Source of the DNA: Plakobranchus ocellatus | Lineage: Eukaryota; Mollusca; Gastropoda; Plakobranchidae | Reading direction: 5' to 3' | Assembly: GCA_019648995.1 (NCBI GenBank) | Contig: BLXT01003024.1 | Coordinates: 3,017,523 to 3,063,604, forward strand | Length of the DNA: 46,082 nt | Shown here: positions 1 through 13,300 of the stretch, piece after piece | Layout: every line of letters starts with the position of its first letter | Position numbering within the stretch: the stretch's first letter is position 1 | Notes under the pieces: model-generated | Told to the model about the DNA's origin: nothing | What the model saw: the letters and a program-made list of their open reading frames with translations, nothing else | Databases searched by the model: none | Program-made: the position numbers and the translations under genes

Positions 1-46
<46 letters not shown>
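1..46 (+). repeat. AG microsatellite
   Basis: About 22 AG units running off the left edge, ending roughly 40 bp before the exon 1 acceptor. Confidence 0.98.
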
Positions 47-49
<3 letters not shown>

Positions 50-84
50 TTATTGTAATAATTATCATGTTTTAAATTCCCCAG

Positions 85-135
85 GGCCATACCAAAGACT
101 TTGCAAATGCGGAGAGTGAATGCCTCCTTACTCAG
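85..135 (+). CDS. MACF1: Spectraplakin exon 1 of window, plakin domain
   Basis: 51 nt, phase 0 to 0, after acceptor CCAG and before donor GTAATG. It encodes a 17-residue helical piece beginning GHTKDFANAE and ending LLTQ. It joins in frame to DLQHQRTR of the next exon, giving a continuous acidic helix. An AG microsatellite lies just upstream. It is short and weakly distinctive, so the call rests on frame, splice sites and position. Confidence 0.7.
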
Positions 136-3100
136 GTAATGCACATCCACTAAGACACACAACATTCATTTTTGTTGTCGCTTGACTTACGTGGATAGTA
201 TTTGGAAAGAGATGTAACTTCATGAAGTTTGTCTCATGTAACTGCAAAATCTTTCATGAATATTTTAAAAATGGCTTTTGGTAATTATTTTTAAACAAAA
301 ATTTCCTGGTGATGTTTTGTGAAATTGTTTAATTAATGTTGGTGAGAGAAAATTTAGGCCGGTGCACATTATGTCATCATTACAACTAGAGATCCTAATG
401 AAATCTGATCAAAGAAAAGGACAGCAGGACACAATGATTTCAGATAAGGAGGAAGAGAAGGATGAAGAGGAGGAGGGGGCGGAGGATAAGGAGAAAGAGA
501 ATTTAAAGGATGAGGAGTGAATGAGAGAGGTAATGAACGATTTTTTCCCTGAATATTTCCTAAGTTTTTTCCATCCATATTTCTTTTCTCTTTAGGATTT
601 GCAACATCAACGGACTCGATGCCTGGAGACACTGCTGTATGTCTCAGAGGTGGAGAACGTCTTCCAGGTGAGATAGCACAGCAGGTAGACATCGTGGTCT
701 GCCTCCGAGTTAACCCTTTCAACCTATTGCTGTATTGAGCATTTTACTACCTAAACTTAAGTTTCCCCCACTTATTTTGTGGGTTTCCCCGAAGAAATGC
801 AACGAAAATTTGATTTTGACTATTATTTAGATCTACAATATACTGGCGATGTTAAGTTTAGGTATAAAAGCGCGACCATCAGTCTATCGGTGATATATAG
901 GTGAAGTAGTTAAGCCTATATTGAACCGACCAATTTTATTGACTTTCATCGCACCCTCCTTGTCTATGTTGCGACAGGGTTAAGATTGGCTAGTAGGTAG
1001 TGGTAAAATATAATAGATTTTTGGTAATGATTTCTTGTGGAGAGGTTTTTCCTTCGATTTTCTCAAAATTTAAAGGAAAAAAAAAAGTGAGGTAGGCCAA
1101 TATGTCAACAACATGACGATATTTCATATTGGTACGCCGTTGAGCATAATGGATACAAGTAGTGTATCTGATCTTGAATTAATTGCTTTTCCTGTACAAT
1201 GGCAGTGCAGTCCAGTCCTAGATCCTACTTGTTTTCTGATCCAAACATGGAGCTACTAATAAAGCTCAAAGATTTCATCGAGCGCAAACTGGACTTTCTT
1301 TTGAACTCCGATGGATTTTTTTTTTTTTTTTTTTTGTTGCTTGCTTTCTACTCAATTGACGAAAATTGAACACAGGTTTTGTAAACTTTGATGAGAATGG
1401 GTAAAGGATTAACGAGGGTGTAAATTTGAAAGCGAGAAACCTAAGGGTAAGACGGTGGGAAAGAAAAGGGAAGGATGAATGAAGGAAAAAAAAAAAAAAA
1501 AAAGAAAAACATGCATAATTATGTAGGCGTGAATATCTGTAACTCTTATCAGGAGTTTATATGAATCCTGCCATATTTGAATCACTTTGTGGGGGGAAAA
1601 ATGGAAGGAATAGGAAGCATGTAAATCGTGATTCAATACCCAAGTTTATTCTCCTCGACTTTAAGATTCTAAATTTGGTTGGGGGCGTATGTGGCACAGT
1701 GGCTTATGAGTCCACCCTGAGACCTGAAGGGACCCTTGACGGAGGGCCTAAAGCCTGAGATCACTTTGTTGTGGACTGGCTATATAAAAAAAATCCAAAC
1801 CTAAACCCCCTGAATTTGGTTAGTTTATCTAAGTGGCTGTCTGAATGTAAGGTATGTGCCTTTATAATGAACATATTTCTCTTTTTTGAAAAATTTAATA
1901 TGTGGTAACTGAAGAATTATTTTTAAAAGATTGATATGCTCGAGAAATTCTTTTTTATATCCTCCCTCTCGAGGCGTTTTTTGAAGAGGCAGCAAAGCGT
2001 AGAATTTCAGCCGCTATTTACACAAACTAATGTGTGTCATCTGCAAAAACAATAATTAGAATATGAGAAAATATCTCTGTCAAAAAAAAAAAACAACCTT
2101 ATACGCTGGCCCGAAAATGTAAATATGAAAACAGATAAAGGATTTTTAAAATTCAAATGTATATAGAACAAATTTTGCCCATTGCCCAAACCAGTTATTT
2201 TAAGTTGCGGAAAATAAATTTAAAGACCCAACGCGGCTACATTAGGCCTATGCCAAAGAGGAGTATACAACAGGCCTACAAAAGGGACTTCTAACTTTGT
2301 TTCGAAACTTAGATCTAACTCTTCAAATTTATAAGCCAGCAAAAAAAAAAAAAAGAAAATGAATAAATAAATAAAAATAATAATTATGAAGAAAAAAAAT
2401 CCTCTGCGTTAACTTTTTTCAAGAAAATGAAGTTAAAAATAACAATTTTTTTTCTTGTATTATTTTACTCTTATCTTTACAAGAAAAAAAATAATTTAAG
2501 TTTGTCTGTTGATTGTAGCATTTCAGCTAAAACTAAGCGATTTCAAGCCTTTTCACCCTTTCTCCTCTGTAAATTGAGGGGATAAAAGGGACATGTGTTC
2601 TAGATGTAGACTCGTGTAAACCGATATTTTTCTTGAGCCTAGTTTGTAGTATCAAAACATATTTTTATGCAAACAGAAAGCAGAAAAAGAGAGAAATATA
2701 GAAATAAAAAAAAAAACATGAGCTTCAAAAGACTTAAAGTTCGCAATCACAATTGTTACTTGAAAATGCAAATGGGTATTTTTATCCCTATTTGCTGTGA
2801 AAGTTAAAAGTAAAGCGCGTTCTAAATTGGGAACGTCGCGTTAGGTCCTGATTTCTTTTTTTTTTTACGCACGCAGCATAATTATTATTAACCTTTGCTT
2901 TTCTCACCGCTTTTGCTTTCACCTAGTCAATAATATTTGATGCTGAGTGGTTTGAGGAGAGCAGATAAATTTTGTTGCCCTAAAGTGGTAGGAATCGAAC
3001 CCCACAACTCTCATGTGTTAGCCAAACAAATGTTCACTTTTGATATTCAACCGATATACGTTGCACCGACTTTTGAATTTTAAACTAATATCCTTAAAGC

Positions 3101-5525
3101 TTCCATTGGATCAAAGGAAAGAAAAACCTAATACTCTGGAATGAAAGAAGCAGTATTTAAAATAATTCTTGTTTTAACGAAATGCATCCCTGGGGCCAAA
3201 ACCATCCCGTTTGAAATTCCAGCCGTGTCATGTTGATTCAGGGACTTGTGTTTTAACTGGGCCATTGAACTGCCCCGCCACTCTTTGCCATCTTGCCCCA
3301 GCTTTTTTGGTGACAGCTAACGATGTAACTGCTTTATTATAATACCGGACAAGGAATGTTAACAATGCCCCGCGCTAGTCAGTTTGTCGTCTCTGTCTGA
3401 GATTGAATCATTATCGACAAACTGGACTGAAAGACATCGATCACTCAACGGAAATGCCATTAAAAAAAAAATTCAATACAGTCTACACCCAATGTTTTAA
3501 ATCGAAGCGGTATACTATTGTACTTGATTAACACAAAGCAAAGGAGACGAACAAATCAAACTCTTAATGACAATGAAAAGTATACAGACGTCTTTCATTT
3601 ATGTTCTTTATTCATTCTAAAACATTTCGGAGCCGCATACATGGATATATTATATACCAATGCCTATGTTCTGAAGGGATGTAGTTTCTTTATTTTTGAT
3701 TGGAAGCTATGGAGAAAGGTTTGACCTATGACCCTAAAAACAAAGACTGTTATCCATTGCAGTGTCCATCACTAAATAAGTCACTTAATAAAAGTGAAGT
3801 GGGTCTCATACACTGAAAGAGATTCAGAGGGGAACTAGGGGTATCATCTTATTTTTTTTTCTTCTTGTCATACGGCGTTCTGAGGTAGTTTGCCTTGGGT
3901 TTCCTCACTACCACGCTCGTCCCAAAAATTGATTCTGGGTAGACACAGTGAAGCAAATAGAATTCTTTAGCCCTGACTGGAATCGAACCTTACATCTCAC
4001 TCTTTGTGGCAAAGCGCCCTGGCGACTAAGGCATCGCTCGCCCCTATTAATAAAAACAACCATACGCAGTTCATACAGGTCTTTCTTGAAAGTGGGAGGA
4101 CACTGCGCTCACTGAACAATTTAACCTTATTTTGAACCTTTATTGAGTGTGCATTGTCTACGTACTACTAGTTGATATCGAGTTTTTTTTAACCCTTGTA
4201 GGCTGGGTGCTGTTCAAGAGCTCGCGCCCGCTACACAAAGATTCCTGCTCCACCGACGCACCTTCAGTCATAGAATTGGAGAACATTTTTACCTGGGAAA
4301 AGAAAACCTTACAAAAAACGCTGTCATGAAAAATCGGTGCAATTGCAAGCTACACTATTCACGGAGTCTCTGTGTTTTGTGTGGAAAAGTGGACGTCTAG
4401 TTCCCTTGGATGTGACGTTAAAACGCTTGCGCATGGTACACACAGTCAAAAAAAAGAAATATTTAAAAAAAAAATACACAAATGCCTGGGTAACCTCGAC
4501 CTGTAATTGCAAGTTTTTACACTTGATGTCGAAAAAAATAAATCTAAAATTCCTCTTAAAGGTATCGAACAAATACAAGCACAAACATGACAATAACGCC
4601 AGCAGCAACAATTTCTCCAACAAAAACATCAGCTGCAGGAGCAATAACAACACTTAAATCAACCAATAACAGTAACACAACAATTATAGCTGCAGCATCA
4701 TCAAAGACAGCAGTTACGCCAAGAAGAACCTGACTCATCAAACAATAGGACTCTCCAAAACCTCCCCCCACACCCCTCCCCTTCCCCCCTCCCCCCCCCA
4801 CCACTATCCCATGAAAAATGGCTAAGTAGGCAAAATCATCTGTTGTAATTTGCGGGAACAGTTTAAATTATTGTTTACCAGTGGCTTAGTCTATATATCA
4901 TTCTTATTATGCTTTACAGCTGAGGAACGCGAACAGTAAAAATCATTGTTTACTACGGGGACTGTAGAGTTACATGCAGGCTTTAAGATAAGAATCGCAT
5001 AAGAAGATGGAGACAATGGTGTAGATCAGCCAGTCGTAGAAAATAGGCATTTTGATCAGCTCAGGATTTCGCTCGAAACAGTGAAATGCTTTTCAAGTTT
5101 TTTTTGTTTTTTTTTTTTCAGTTTACACAATGCTTTTTTTTTCCTTTATGTGCACTAAAAACTTATTCATTTAAAATAAAGGCATGAAAATAATGTGTTC
5201 ATGCAGTTTAACTGAACAGTCTTCGTGTTCTTTTTTGTTTTGGTTTTTTTTTTGTTTGTTTGTTTGTTTTTTTTTTTTATAAATTCCCGTTCCTGCAGAG
5301 AGATAGAACGGGTTTCAGACAAATGGCCTGAAAGTATCTAATCATTGTCAAGTGTTCCTACAATCAATGACAGAAGACATCTTTTTTACATACATAATTG
5401 TTGTCTTTATACACTACTTTTAGTCACCTTTTACTATTTCGTAAAGAAGCGTTTTTGTGAAGAGGTTGCTGAAATAAAAATTTATGGAGGCTGAAAGCTA
5501 ATTATGCTGATTTTTTTCGAGCACT

Positions 5526-5558
<33 letters not shown>

Positions 5559-7253
5559 ACACATACACCCCCCCTTACACACACACATACACACGCACAA
5601 ACATTTACTACACTTACGCCGATATATTTACTCCATATGAGAGCAAAAGGGGATTCTTGTGGCTATAATCGTACCACTTCCAAATACACCATGTTACATA
5701 TACGGTAGATTTTTAAAAAAATCTATTTTGGGATGGAGGCCAAACAGATTTAGAATTCGGGCATCGAGCGAGTGTTATGTCAGTGATAAATCAGTCATGA
5801 AATGACACAATGATTCTAAATCTGTTTCGTTTGCTTTTCCTTCGCATTTAAAAAAAAAAAAAAAAGATTGTGGGAGCGATGGGGAAAAACAGAGGACGAA
5901 AAAACGCAAGATTTGCATAGTAGCGGTATTCTTATCTGTTAGTTTCACGACAAAAGTAACTGGTCTGCTACAGCTACGTTGAGCCAGTCGCAATTTTTGT
6001 TGTTGTTGTTGTTGTTGTTTTTTGTTGTTAGCTGTCTAAGTCCGTAACAAGTCACATGCTAGAACTATTGATTAGGCCACTTTCATGTCTCAAAGTTAGG
6101 AAGGATGGGAACTGAACCTGCGACCTATGAATCCCAACCTCTGTTAGTTAATTCTGATCTTCCAAGTGAATGATGGGGATTACTATAATCCGGAGCGGCT
6201 TGTGAAACCGCCCTGGAATCTGCGGCAACCTTTTCGTCCCCGGTTAGCCGTTCGAATCCCAGCTCGCTATCGACTTTTTGGCTTGGCGAGGATTTAAAAG
6301 CCTGAGATCACGTTTTGATCGGTAGATTTTGCACATAAGACACAGAAAGTTTAGGCCCAGTGTTTTATGCTGATTGTCTAGGTTGCTTTTCGCTTCCACG
6401 CTCATAACCTTCTCGACTGTCTTATTCTCATTTTCAGGATGCATTAGAGGAGAACTTTCAAATGAAGACCCCACGGTCATCATGGGGTGGCAATAGTTAG
6501 GATCAAATCCGATATTTGTCCTCTCTGCGTAAAGCACAGCACACCTAAACGCTGCGCCACCAAGTGATATACAAACAGATTGCTATCACACTTATTCTAC
6601 AATAATTATTGCCCAAGTTTTGTTTTTGGTTGTTTTGAAAGTTCACGTACGAGAAAAACTTTCTCCAATGATTTACAAACAGAATGGCGTGAAACTCTTT
6701 CCTTTATTGCCCAGTCGTTCTTGGTTGTTTGGAGTACTAAAAACTATTTCTTTTACTAAGATATTGACTTTGACAAGAATAGTTGTCGTTAACAAATACA
6801 GAATGCTCGATCTTTGATATTTGCAATGGGTGGCCAAAGTTTTCAATGTTTTAAAAACCACGATGCCCTTAAAAAAAATTAACTGTGCAATCATGGAATG
6901 CGCGTGACGATGAGAAAGACGCTAGAGATGAGGGAGGCAGAACTAAAGAAGTCAAATTTTGGCAAACACATGTCCTGTAGTCATTTGATTGTGTAGTGAA
7001 AGCATGTCGACATGTTGCTTTGTGTTTTGTGTAATTTATGATTGTTTGCCCCTTTTGTTTCCACTGTCTCCCTCGGTTGTTCAGAGTTGTTGTTTTTTTT
7101 TTACCCCCTCACTTTGCAATTTTGTTAGGGCAAAGTTTTGCAAATATATTGTTTAATTATCTTGCCCTCTTGGTTTGAAAAGCAGCGAAAACAAGGGAAA
7201 AGGAGAGAAAAAAAGCTAGAGGCAGTCAGAAAAAATTGAAAATGATTAAATGA

Positions 7254-7317
<64 letters not shown>

Positions 7318-10300
7318 TGTGCAAAAAATTATTTGTGAAAACTTGTATCATATTTATTTGATGCTGATGAAAAAGTTTTTCTGCTCAAACACCTCCTCCT
7401 GCTCTCTCCCCACTCCTTTCCTCTCCATCTGACTTTCTCTTTCTCTCCCAGTCACCCTCTCTCTTCTCTCTCCCCCCTCCTTTCTCTCTCTCATCCTCTC
7501 TCTTCTCTGCTTCCTCCCCCGCTCTCTTTTGTTTTACGTACATTTTTTATACATTTTGGACAAGAATGGTATAACTACCACCATTGTATTATCATTCCCT
7601 CTCCCATAAGCTTAGCTGTCAAAATTAGTTTTGCAGGGCATGGACACGCATGATTGAATTAGGAAAGAACAAAACAGATAGATAAGAAGCCTTTACTTTT
7701 TCAGTTATTTGGAATAGATTTAAATGTAATTTTTCTCTCACGGGAGCACCAAATCCAAGTGAATCGCATACTGTGGACAAACATAGAGAAATCAGAGTAG
7801 TGTCTTGATATATTACTTTTGACGTAGGGCATTGGTTTTATTAGGGGACAGAGGAGGGTAGATAGAATTCATTGGCCTAGGCTGAGGTTTGAACAAGTCA
7901 TCTGTCGCTCGGTAGCCAAACCCTTACCGTCTGTACCACTGCACACCCTGGCAATTTTATAACTGTTATGGTAATGGCGTGAGTTGAGTCAACATGCAGC
8001 TGCACACCCCGGCAACATTATAACTGTTATCATAATATCATAAGTTGAATCAGACTTCACACATTTAGACACATGCATAAAGAATACCCAGTAGTCTGTT
8101 TAATATAGAAGTTGACATGTATACATTTATCATATCAGGATGCAACAAGTACATCTTGACATGAATTATTGACCTCGTCATATTGGGTGACTAATTTGTT
8201 TAAGGTCTCTCATGTGTTTTGATGGTAACATTCATACTTTTTTTTTTTGTAATGGATTTCCCAGAATGCCCAAGCTGACCTGGAAGAGAGAGCGCTGTAC
8301 CTGAGCTCCAGGCCTAAAGTGTTTGACAGTGTGTATAGAGGGGAAGACATTGAGAAGCAGTCCAAGATGCACAAAGTGGGTGATAAGTAATAGTTGTTTA
8401 GCCGTCTTAATCGAAAGGTTGAATGCCAATATGTAGGGAGGGGAGAATATTGAAATCCAGTCCAAGATGCACAAAATGGGTGATAAGTAATAGTTGTTGT
8501 AGCCGTCTTAATCGAAAGTTTGAATGCCAATATGTAGAAAGGGGAGAATATTGAAATCCAGTCCAAGATGCACAAAATGGGTGATAAGTAATAGTTGTTG
8601 TAGCCGTCTTAATCAAAAAGTTGAATGCCAATATGTAGGGAGGGAAGAATATCAAAATCCAGTCCAAGATGCACAAAGTAATGGTTGTTGTAGTCGTCTG
8701 GTTGAAAGGTTGAATGCCAATATGTAGAGAGGGGAGAATATTGAAATGCAGTCCAAGATCCACATAGTCGGTGATATGTAATCGTGGTTGTTAAGCATTT
8801 TTGTTAAAATATATGTAGAGAGGGAGAACATTGAGATGCAGCATTAGAGGCACATATGGGGTTGTAAATCTTTGCTTTTGTAAACATCTTGGTTCCGAAG
8901 ATGAATGACAATCTGTAAAGAAAGGAGGACATAGAGATGCAGTCTAAGATACACAAAGTTGATGCTAAGTAACGGTTGTTGTAGTTATCTTAGTTCAAAA
9001 GAATGAGAATATGTAGAGAGGGGAAAAAATTGAGATGCAGTCCAAGATGAACAAAGTGTGTGATAAGTACTGGTGGTAGTAAAAATTTGGGTTTAAAAGA
9101 TGAATGGCAATTTGTATAGAAGGGATGATATTGAGATGCAGTCTAAAAGACACAAAGTGGGTGATGTGTCTTAGTTGTTGTAAATGTCTTGGTTTGGAGA
9201 ATGAATGTCAGTGTTATAAGAGGAGATGAAATTGAGATGCAAAGATGCAGAAAATGGGTGACAAATCTTGGTTGATTGAAAAGATACATGACGAAAAACG
9301 GGAAAAGAAAAATCTTTTTAAAAAAAAAAGACATAATGGTTGACATATATTTTGAAATTTGTGTTAATTAGACAGTTCCTACATAACAATGTTATAAGCT
9401 TTTAGAAGCAAGTCCTTCAGCTCCTTAGGAAATGAATGGGCGGTGAGGAAAAGGGAGGAAGAGATTTTTTAATGCGTTTTTTGCAAAATAAATATTAATT
9501 TGAGATGTCTTTCTTTCTTAGTCTTAGTAACTATGTGTTGTACATTTTCTGTGGCTTCTCCATCTGTTGACAGGATTGTGTGAGTGCCCTCCAGAGGAGC
9601 TGGTCCTGGCTACAGACGTTGACTCAGTGCATGAAGACTCATGTGGAGAACACGGCAGGATACCACCAGGTCTGTGAAGTCTCTTCCGTGTCACTGTTTA
9701 ATAGCTGAGAACACCGATAAATGATGGGCTCATTATACCAATAATCAATCACTGTTCAGCAGAGCAGTAAAGTAACGTGACTTAGGCTGGCATTCCTTTG
9801 ACTCACAAGTTTGAAAAAATTTCTACGCTGTACTGTATATATTTTATTTGCTCCTTTGATGGAAAAAGAAATGTAATCTTCATTAATATGATAAAAGTAT
9901 AACAAAAAACAAAATAAATAAAATGGTGTTCATCTATAAATAGGGGTAAATAGCTATTGTATAGGAGAAAAAACATTATGTGTTAGACCTCTTCAATCAG
10001 TCCATGCGTAACATCCGCAGTTTTATCATGATGTGAGACATCTAGAAGAGGACATGACCTCCTGGTTGATGTGGCTGGACAGTCCCACAGTGAAGGCCAG
10101 GGTGAAAACCTCTGATCCAGATGTCATGCTCAAGCACTTCAGGGTATGAACAACACTTAGTTGAGTTTACACTGAAATATTAGAAATGACAAAGTGACAG
10201 GTCTGGTTTGATTCCATAGGCTGTATGAGCAAAGAAACAATAATGATAATGATGTTATCAAAAATGTTTAATACTCATGTTATGAAAGATGCATACATTA

Positions 10301-13300
10301 TTAATGGATTTACTTTAAAATGGAGTCAGATGGAGCAAAAGTTGTAATGACGGCAAAGTCAGAATCAACAATATCAACGATGAAGTTGACAAATACGAGA
10401 ACAATAATATTAAAAAAAAAAAAATTATGTAAGTACATGTTGTTTGAGCAAACATTTTTATCTAATTTTTGTTCTAAAGGATTTACATTATTTCGCAAAA
10501 CTTAAGAGATGTGTTTTTTTTTTCCAAGTGTCCAGTTTATTTGGTTTGAACAGGTTATATAAATGCAAACTTAATGAAATAAAGCCAAACTTTTCAGCAA
10601 TTCAAAATCATTTTGAGGTGCTTTCCCTGTTAGTGTTAGCACATTGCCTAATTGTTTAATTTTTAAAAATTTCTTTTCTGGTCTTTATATTTAATTTTTC
10701 TATATCAGCTCCTCGTAATTCGGCTGCTAGACTATCAGGATCGTGTAAAGCGACTGGCTGGTCTATCCAGGGAGGTGCACCCAATTCATTACCGCAAAGA
10801 GGTGCCAGATTGGCCCATCAAAGCCAGATCTTTGGTCAAGTACCAGCACAATGAGGTAAGAGCCTGTCCAACAGAGTCAACCAAAAACTTGCTTGCACCA
10901 AAAAATAGAGTCATTCTGATATTTATCAAGTTGTGTACAAAAAGTTTTGTCTCTGAAGTTGCTCATAACAATAGATAAATCAAGTCATGGTGATTTTTTT
11001 ATAAGTGCAATTTCATAATTTTTTTTTTACAAGCTGCATCAAAAACTGAACGATTCTCTAAAAAAATGGTGTGGATTTTATCGTCCTCATCAAATGTCCT
11101 GCTCTTAAAGCTATAGGATTATGCTGTACATATGATTATTTGTAGAATATCTGCCACCTTTCCTGCTTTAGTGGTCCTTCATTGTGGCTTAGTTCAGAAT
11201 TTCAACAGCCTCCCATCTTCTAATCCTTCCTCCCCCCCCCCAATCTATCATTGACATCATGAGCATCATCTTCATGCAATGACAAATTCTTGGTTCTGAT
11301 CCATAATCTGTTTCTTTGCTCAGGTATCATTAGAAAAAGATGAAATTGTGACAGTGTTGGATAACTCTGATCCTGAAAGATGGAGGGTAAGTGAAATATT
11401 TCTTAGTCCTTAAATTTCTGGTGTTTTAGCGAAATTGCTGTGAATTGATGAAATGTACAGGTGAAAAGAAATACCCATTAAGAATCATGTAGGAATAAAA
11501 TTTACAGCTAAAATCAATTGGGGTATTAAGCAATGATAAATAGATATTGACTTAAAGAGCAATGTATGAGATTACCAAAAAAAATTGGCTGTCGATCAAA
11601 CTAGAATGCTCAGCTTAAAACACGAGATATAGGTGCCTAACAAGCTAGATCTTTATATTTTATGTCATGGAAATCTATATCATTTAGCTGTTGAATCTTG
11701 ATTTCCCAATGGATATAAAGATAACTCTGTTCATGTTAAATTGTGCAAAAAATGAATTACTTTGGTGTAGAGGAAGAGCTCTATTATTTAATTTAACAGC
11801 AGTTATCAGAAACTTGCTGAAGTATATTGGTAAGATAGAAGGTTTGAGATAGTTTGACAAAGAAATCAGTTTTTCTCTGAAACTTTTTTATGGGTTTTGG
11901 CATTCTAAAAATTGTTAATTCTTGCCCCTCATTAGATTCAAACTTCAGACAACACAGAGACAGAGGTACCTGCTATTGTGCTAGTAATTCCTCCACCAGA
12001 CCCAGTGTGCTTCCAGGAAATAAACAAGTGCGTGATACAGTGGTTGCATCTACTAGAATATTGCACCTCATTCAACTAACTTGAAGGCCATTAGAAGTAG
12101 AAGTATTCTAATATATCCTTTGGGCATATGAAACTAGATGTTTTGTGCTTTGTATTTTTTTCAAGCTAAAAGCTACTTGCATCTGGTACAGAAATTTTAC
12201 TCAAAAAGAGACATAAAACAGTATACCATACCACCCTGCGACTGTAGAGAATGCTCATTGTGGTGGATGCATATATCCATGTATTTGATACTCTCTTTAA
12301 TTACACTTTCTAGGGGTTTGAAGTATAGATTTTTACAGTTTAATCTTATTTTGCTTTAATTTATGTCAAGTTAAATGGCTGCAGGTCCTAATAAGTATTT
12401 GAATTTCAGAAACATGAGGCAAAGTTATATGGGTGCATATCATACAAATTTAGAACAAAATTGATATGAGAAAAATGTGAAAAAATTTCTTAAGTGCTGA
12501 TGTGCTTTCTTTCAACTAAACGCTACTCATATAAATGCATCTCATTTTTTTTTCAGAAATCGTAACAAGAAGTAAAAAAAATAATAAATAAAGAGCGGGC
12601 AGAATAAATGTTTTAAAATTTTTGGCCGGTGTTAATATCTGCTTTTGAGTTGTCGTCGTTTTAAAAAAAAACAACTTCATGATATTAATTTTTTCCCTTT
12701 TCCAGATTAAGGGAGCAGGTGTACGTGAACAGTCGTGTCACCTCTGCAAGACTCAAGACCCAGTTTTTACAATTTCTGTCTCAAGTAGTTCAAGCCATAC
12801 AGCCCAAAGAGGTATTCCCTGTCAGCCCTCTAGATCCCCTACATCTGTAGCAGTCTGGGAAAACGTTTCAGAATTCCTTGGCACCGCTTTAGTTCTAGGC
12901 CCATAAAAGTTAGAATATTAGTTTTTACTTTGACATAACGATTTTCCCTTTGTTTTTTTGTGAGTCCGGTTTCAATTAAAATATCAACAAAATTCAAATT
13001 TCCCTGAGTGGAGTAAAACTTAACTTGCACATATGGCAAGTTGTGAAGGGTTTTCTCAAGCTGCCACATGCATAAGAAAAATATTTTGAAACCAGTCCTA
13101 AGCAGTCGGATGTTGCAAACATTTTTTAGAGAAAGGCATTGTTTTAATTTTTACTCTGCTTATAAATGATTTAAAACTAAGAAAAACTTGCAGAATTGAT
13201 TGGTTTCATAAGATATCAATAATTTAAAATGTTCTCCTTTTTATTATTATGTCTTGAGACCAGGATTGAGTAGTAAATGGCATTTTGAATATTTTAAAAC

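Larger units (their letters stand above)
668..8264 (+). other. Intron 2, 7.6 kb, repeat-rich
   Basis: The largest intron in the window. It contains most of the SINE-like elements (annotated separately), a CA-rich microsatellite at 5527-5600, an AG microsatellite at 7256-7313, a pyrimidine-rich stretch at about 7390-7525 and a 61-bp direct duplication at 7941-8060. Short open frames here lack coding character, and I found no convincing cassette exon or promoter. Confidence 0.75.

Noticed and set aside
4324-4804. Overlapping open frames on both strands around 4324-4804
   Set aside because: Simple CAA/CAG-rich and C-rich sequence inside intron 2, with no splice frame or domain resemblance.
6191-6566. 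Functional tRNA genes suggested by B-box sequences
   Set aside because: Heads do not fold into a full cloverleaf by eye and are followed by SINE-like bodies; best read as retroposon heads.
7250-7432. Open frame with an alternating Arg-Glu tract
   Set aside because: Produced by the AG microsatellite.
8210-8763. Overlapping minus-strand open frames with repeated peptides such as MCILDWISIF
   Set aside because: They are reverse readings of the ~100-bp array seeded by exon 3; the repetition comes from the DNA repeat, not from a repeat protein.
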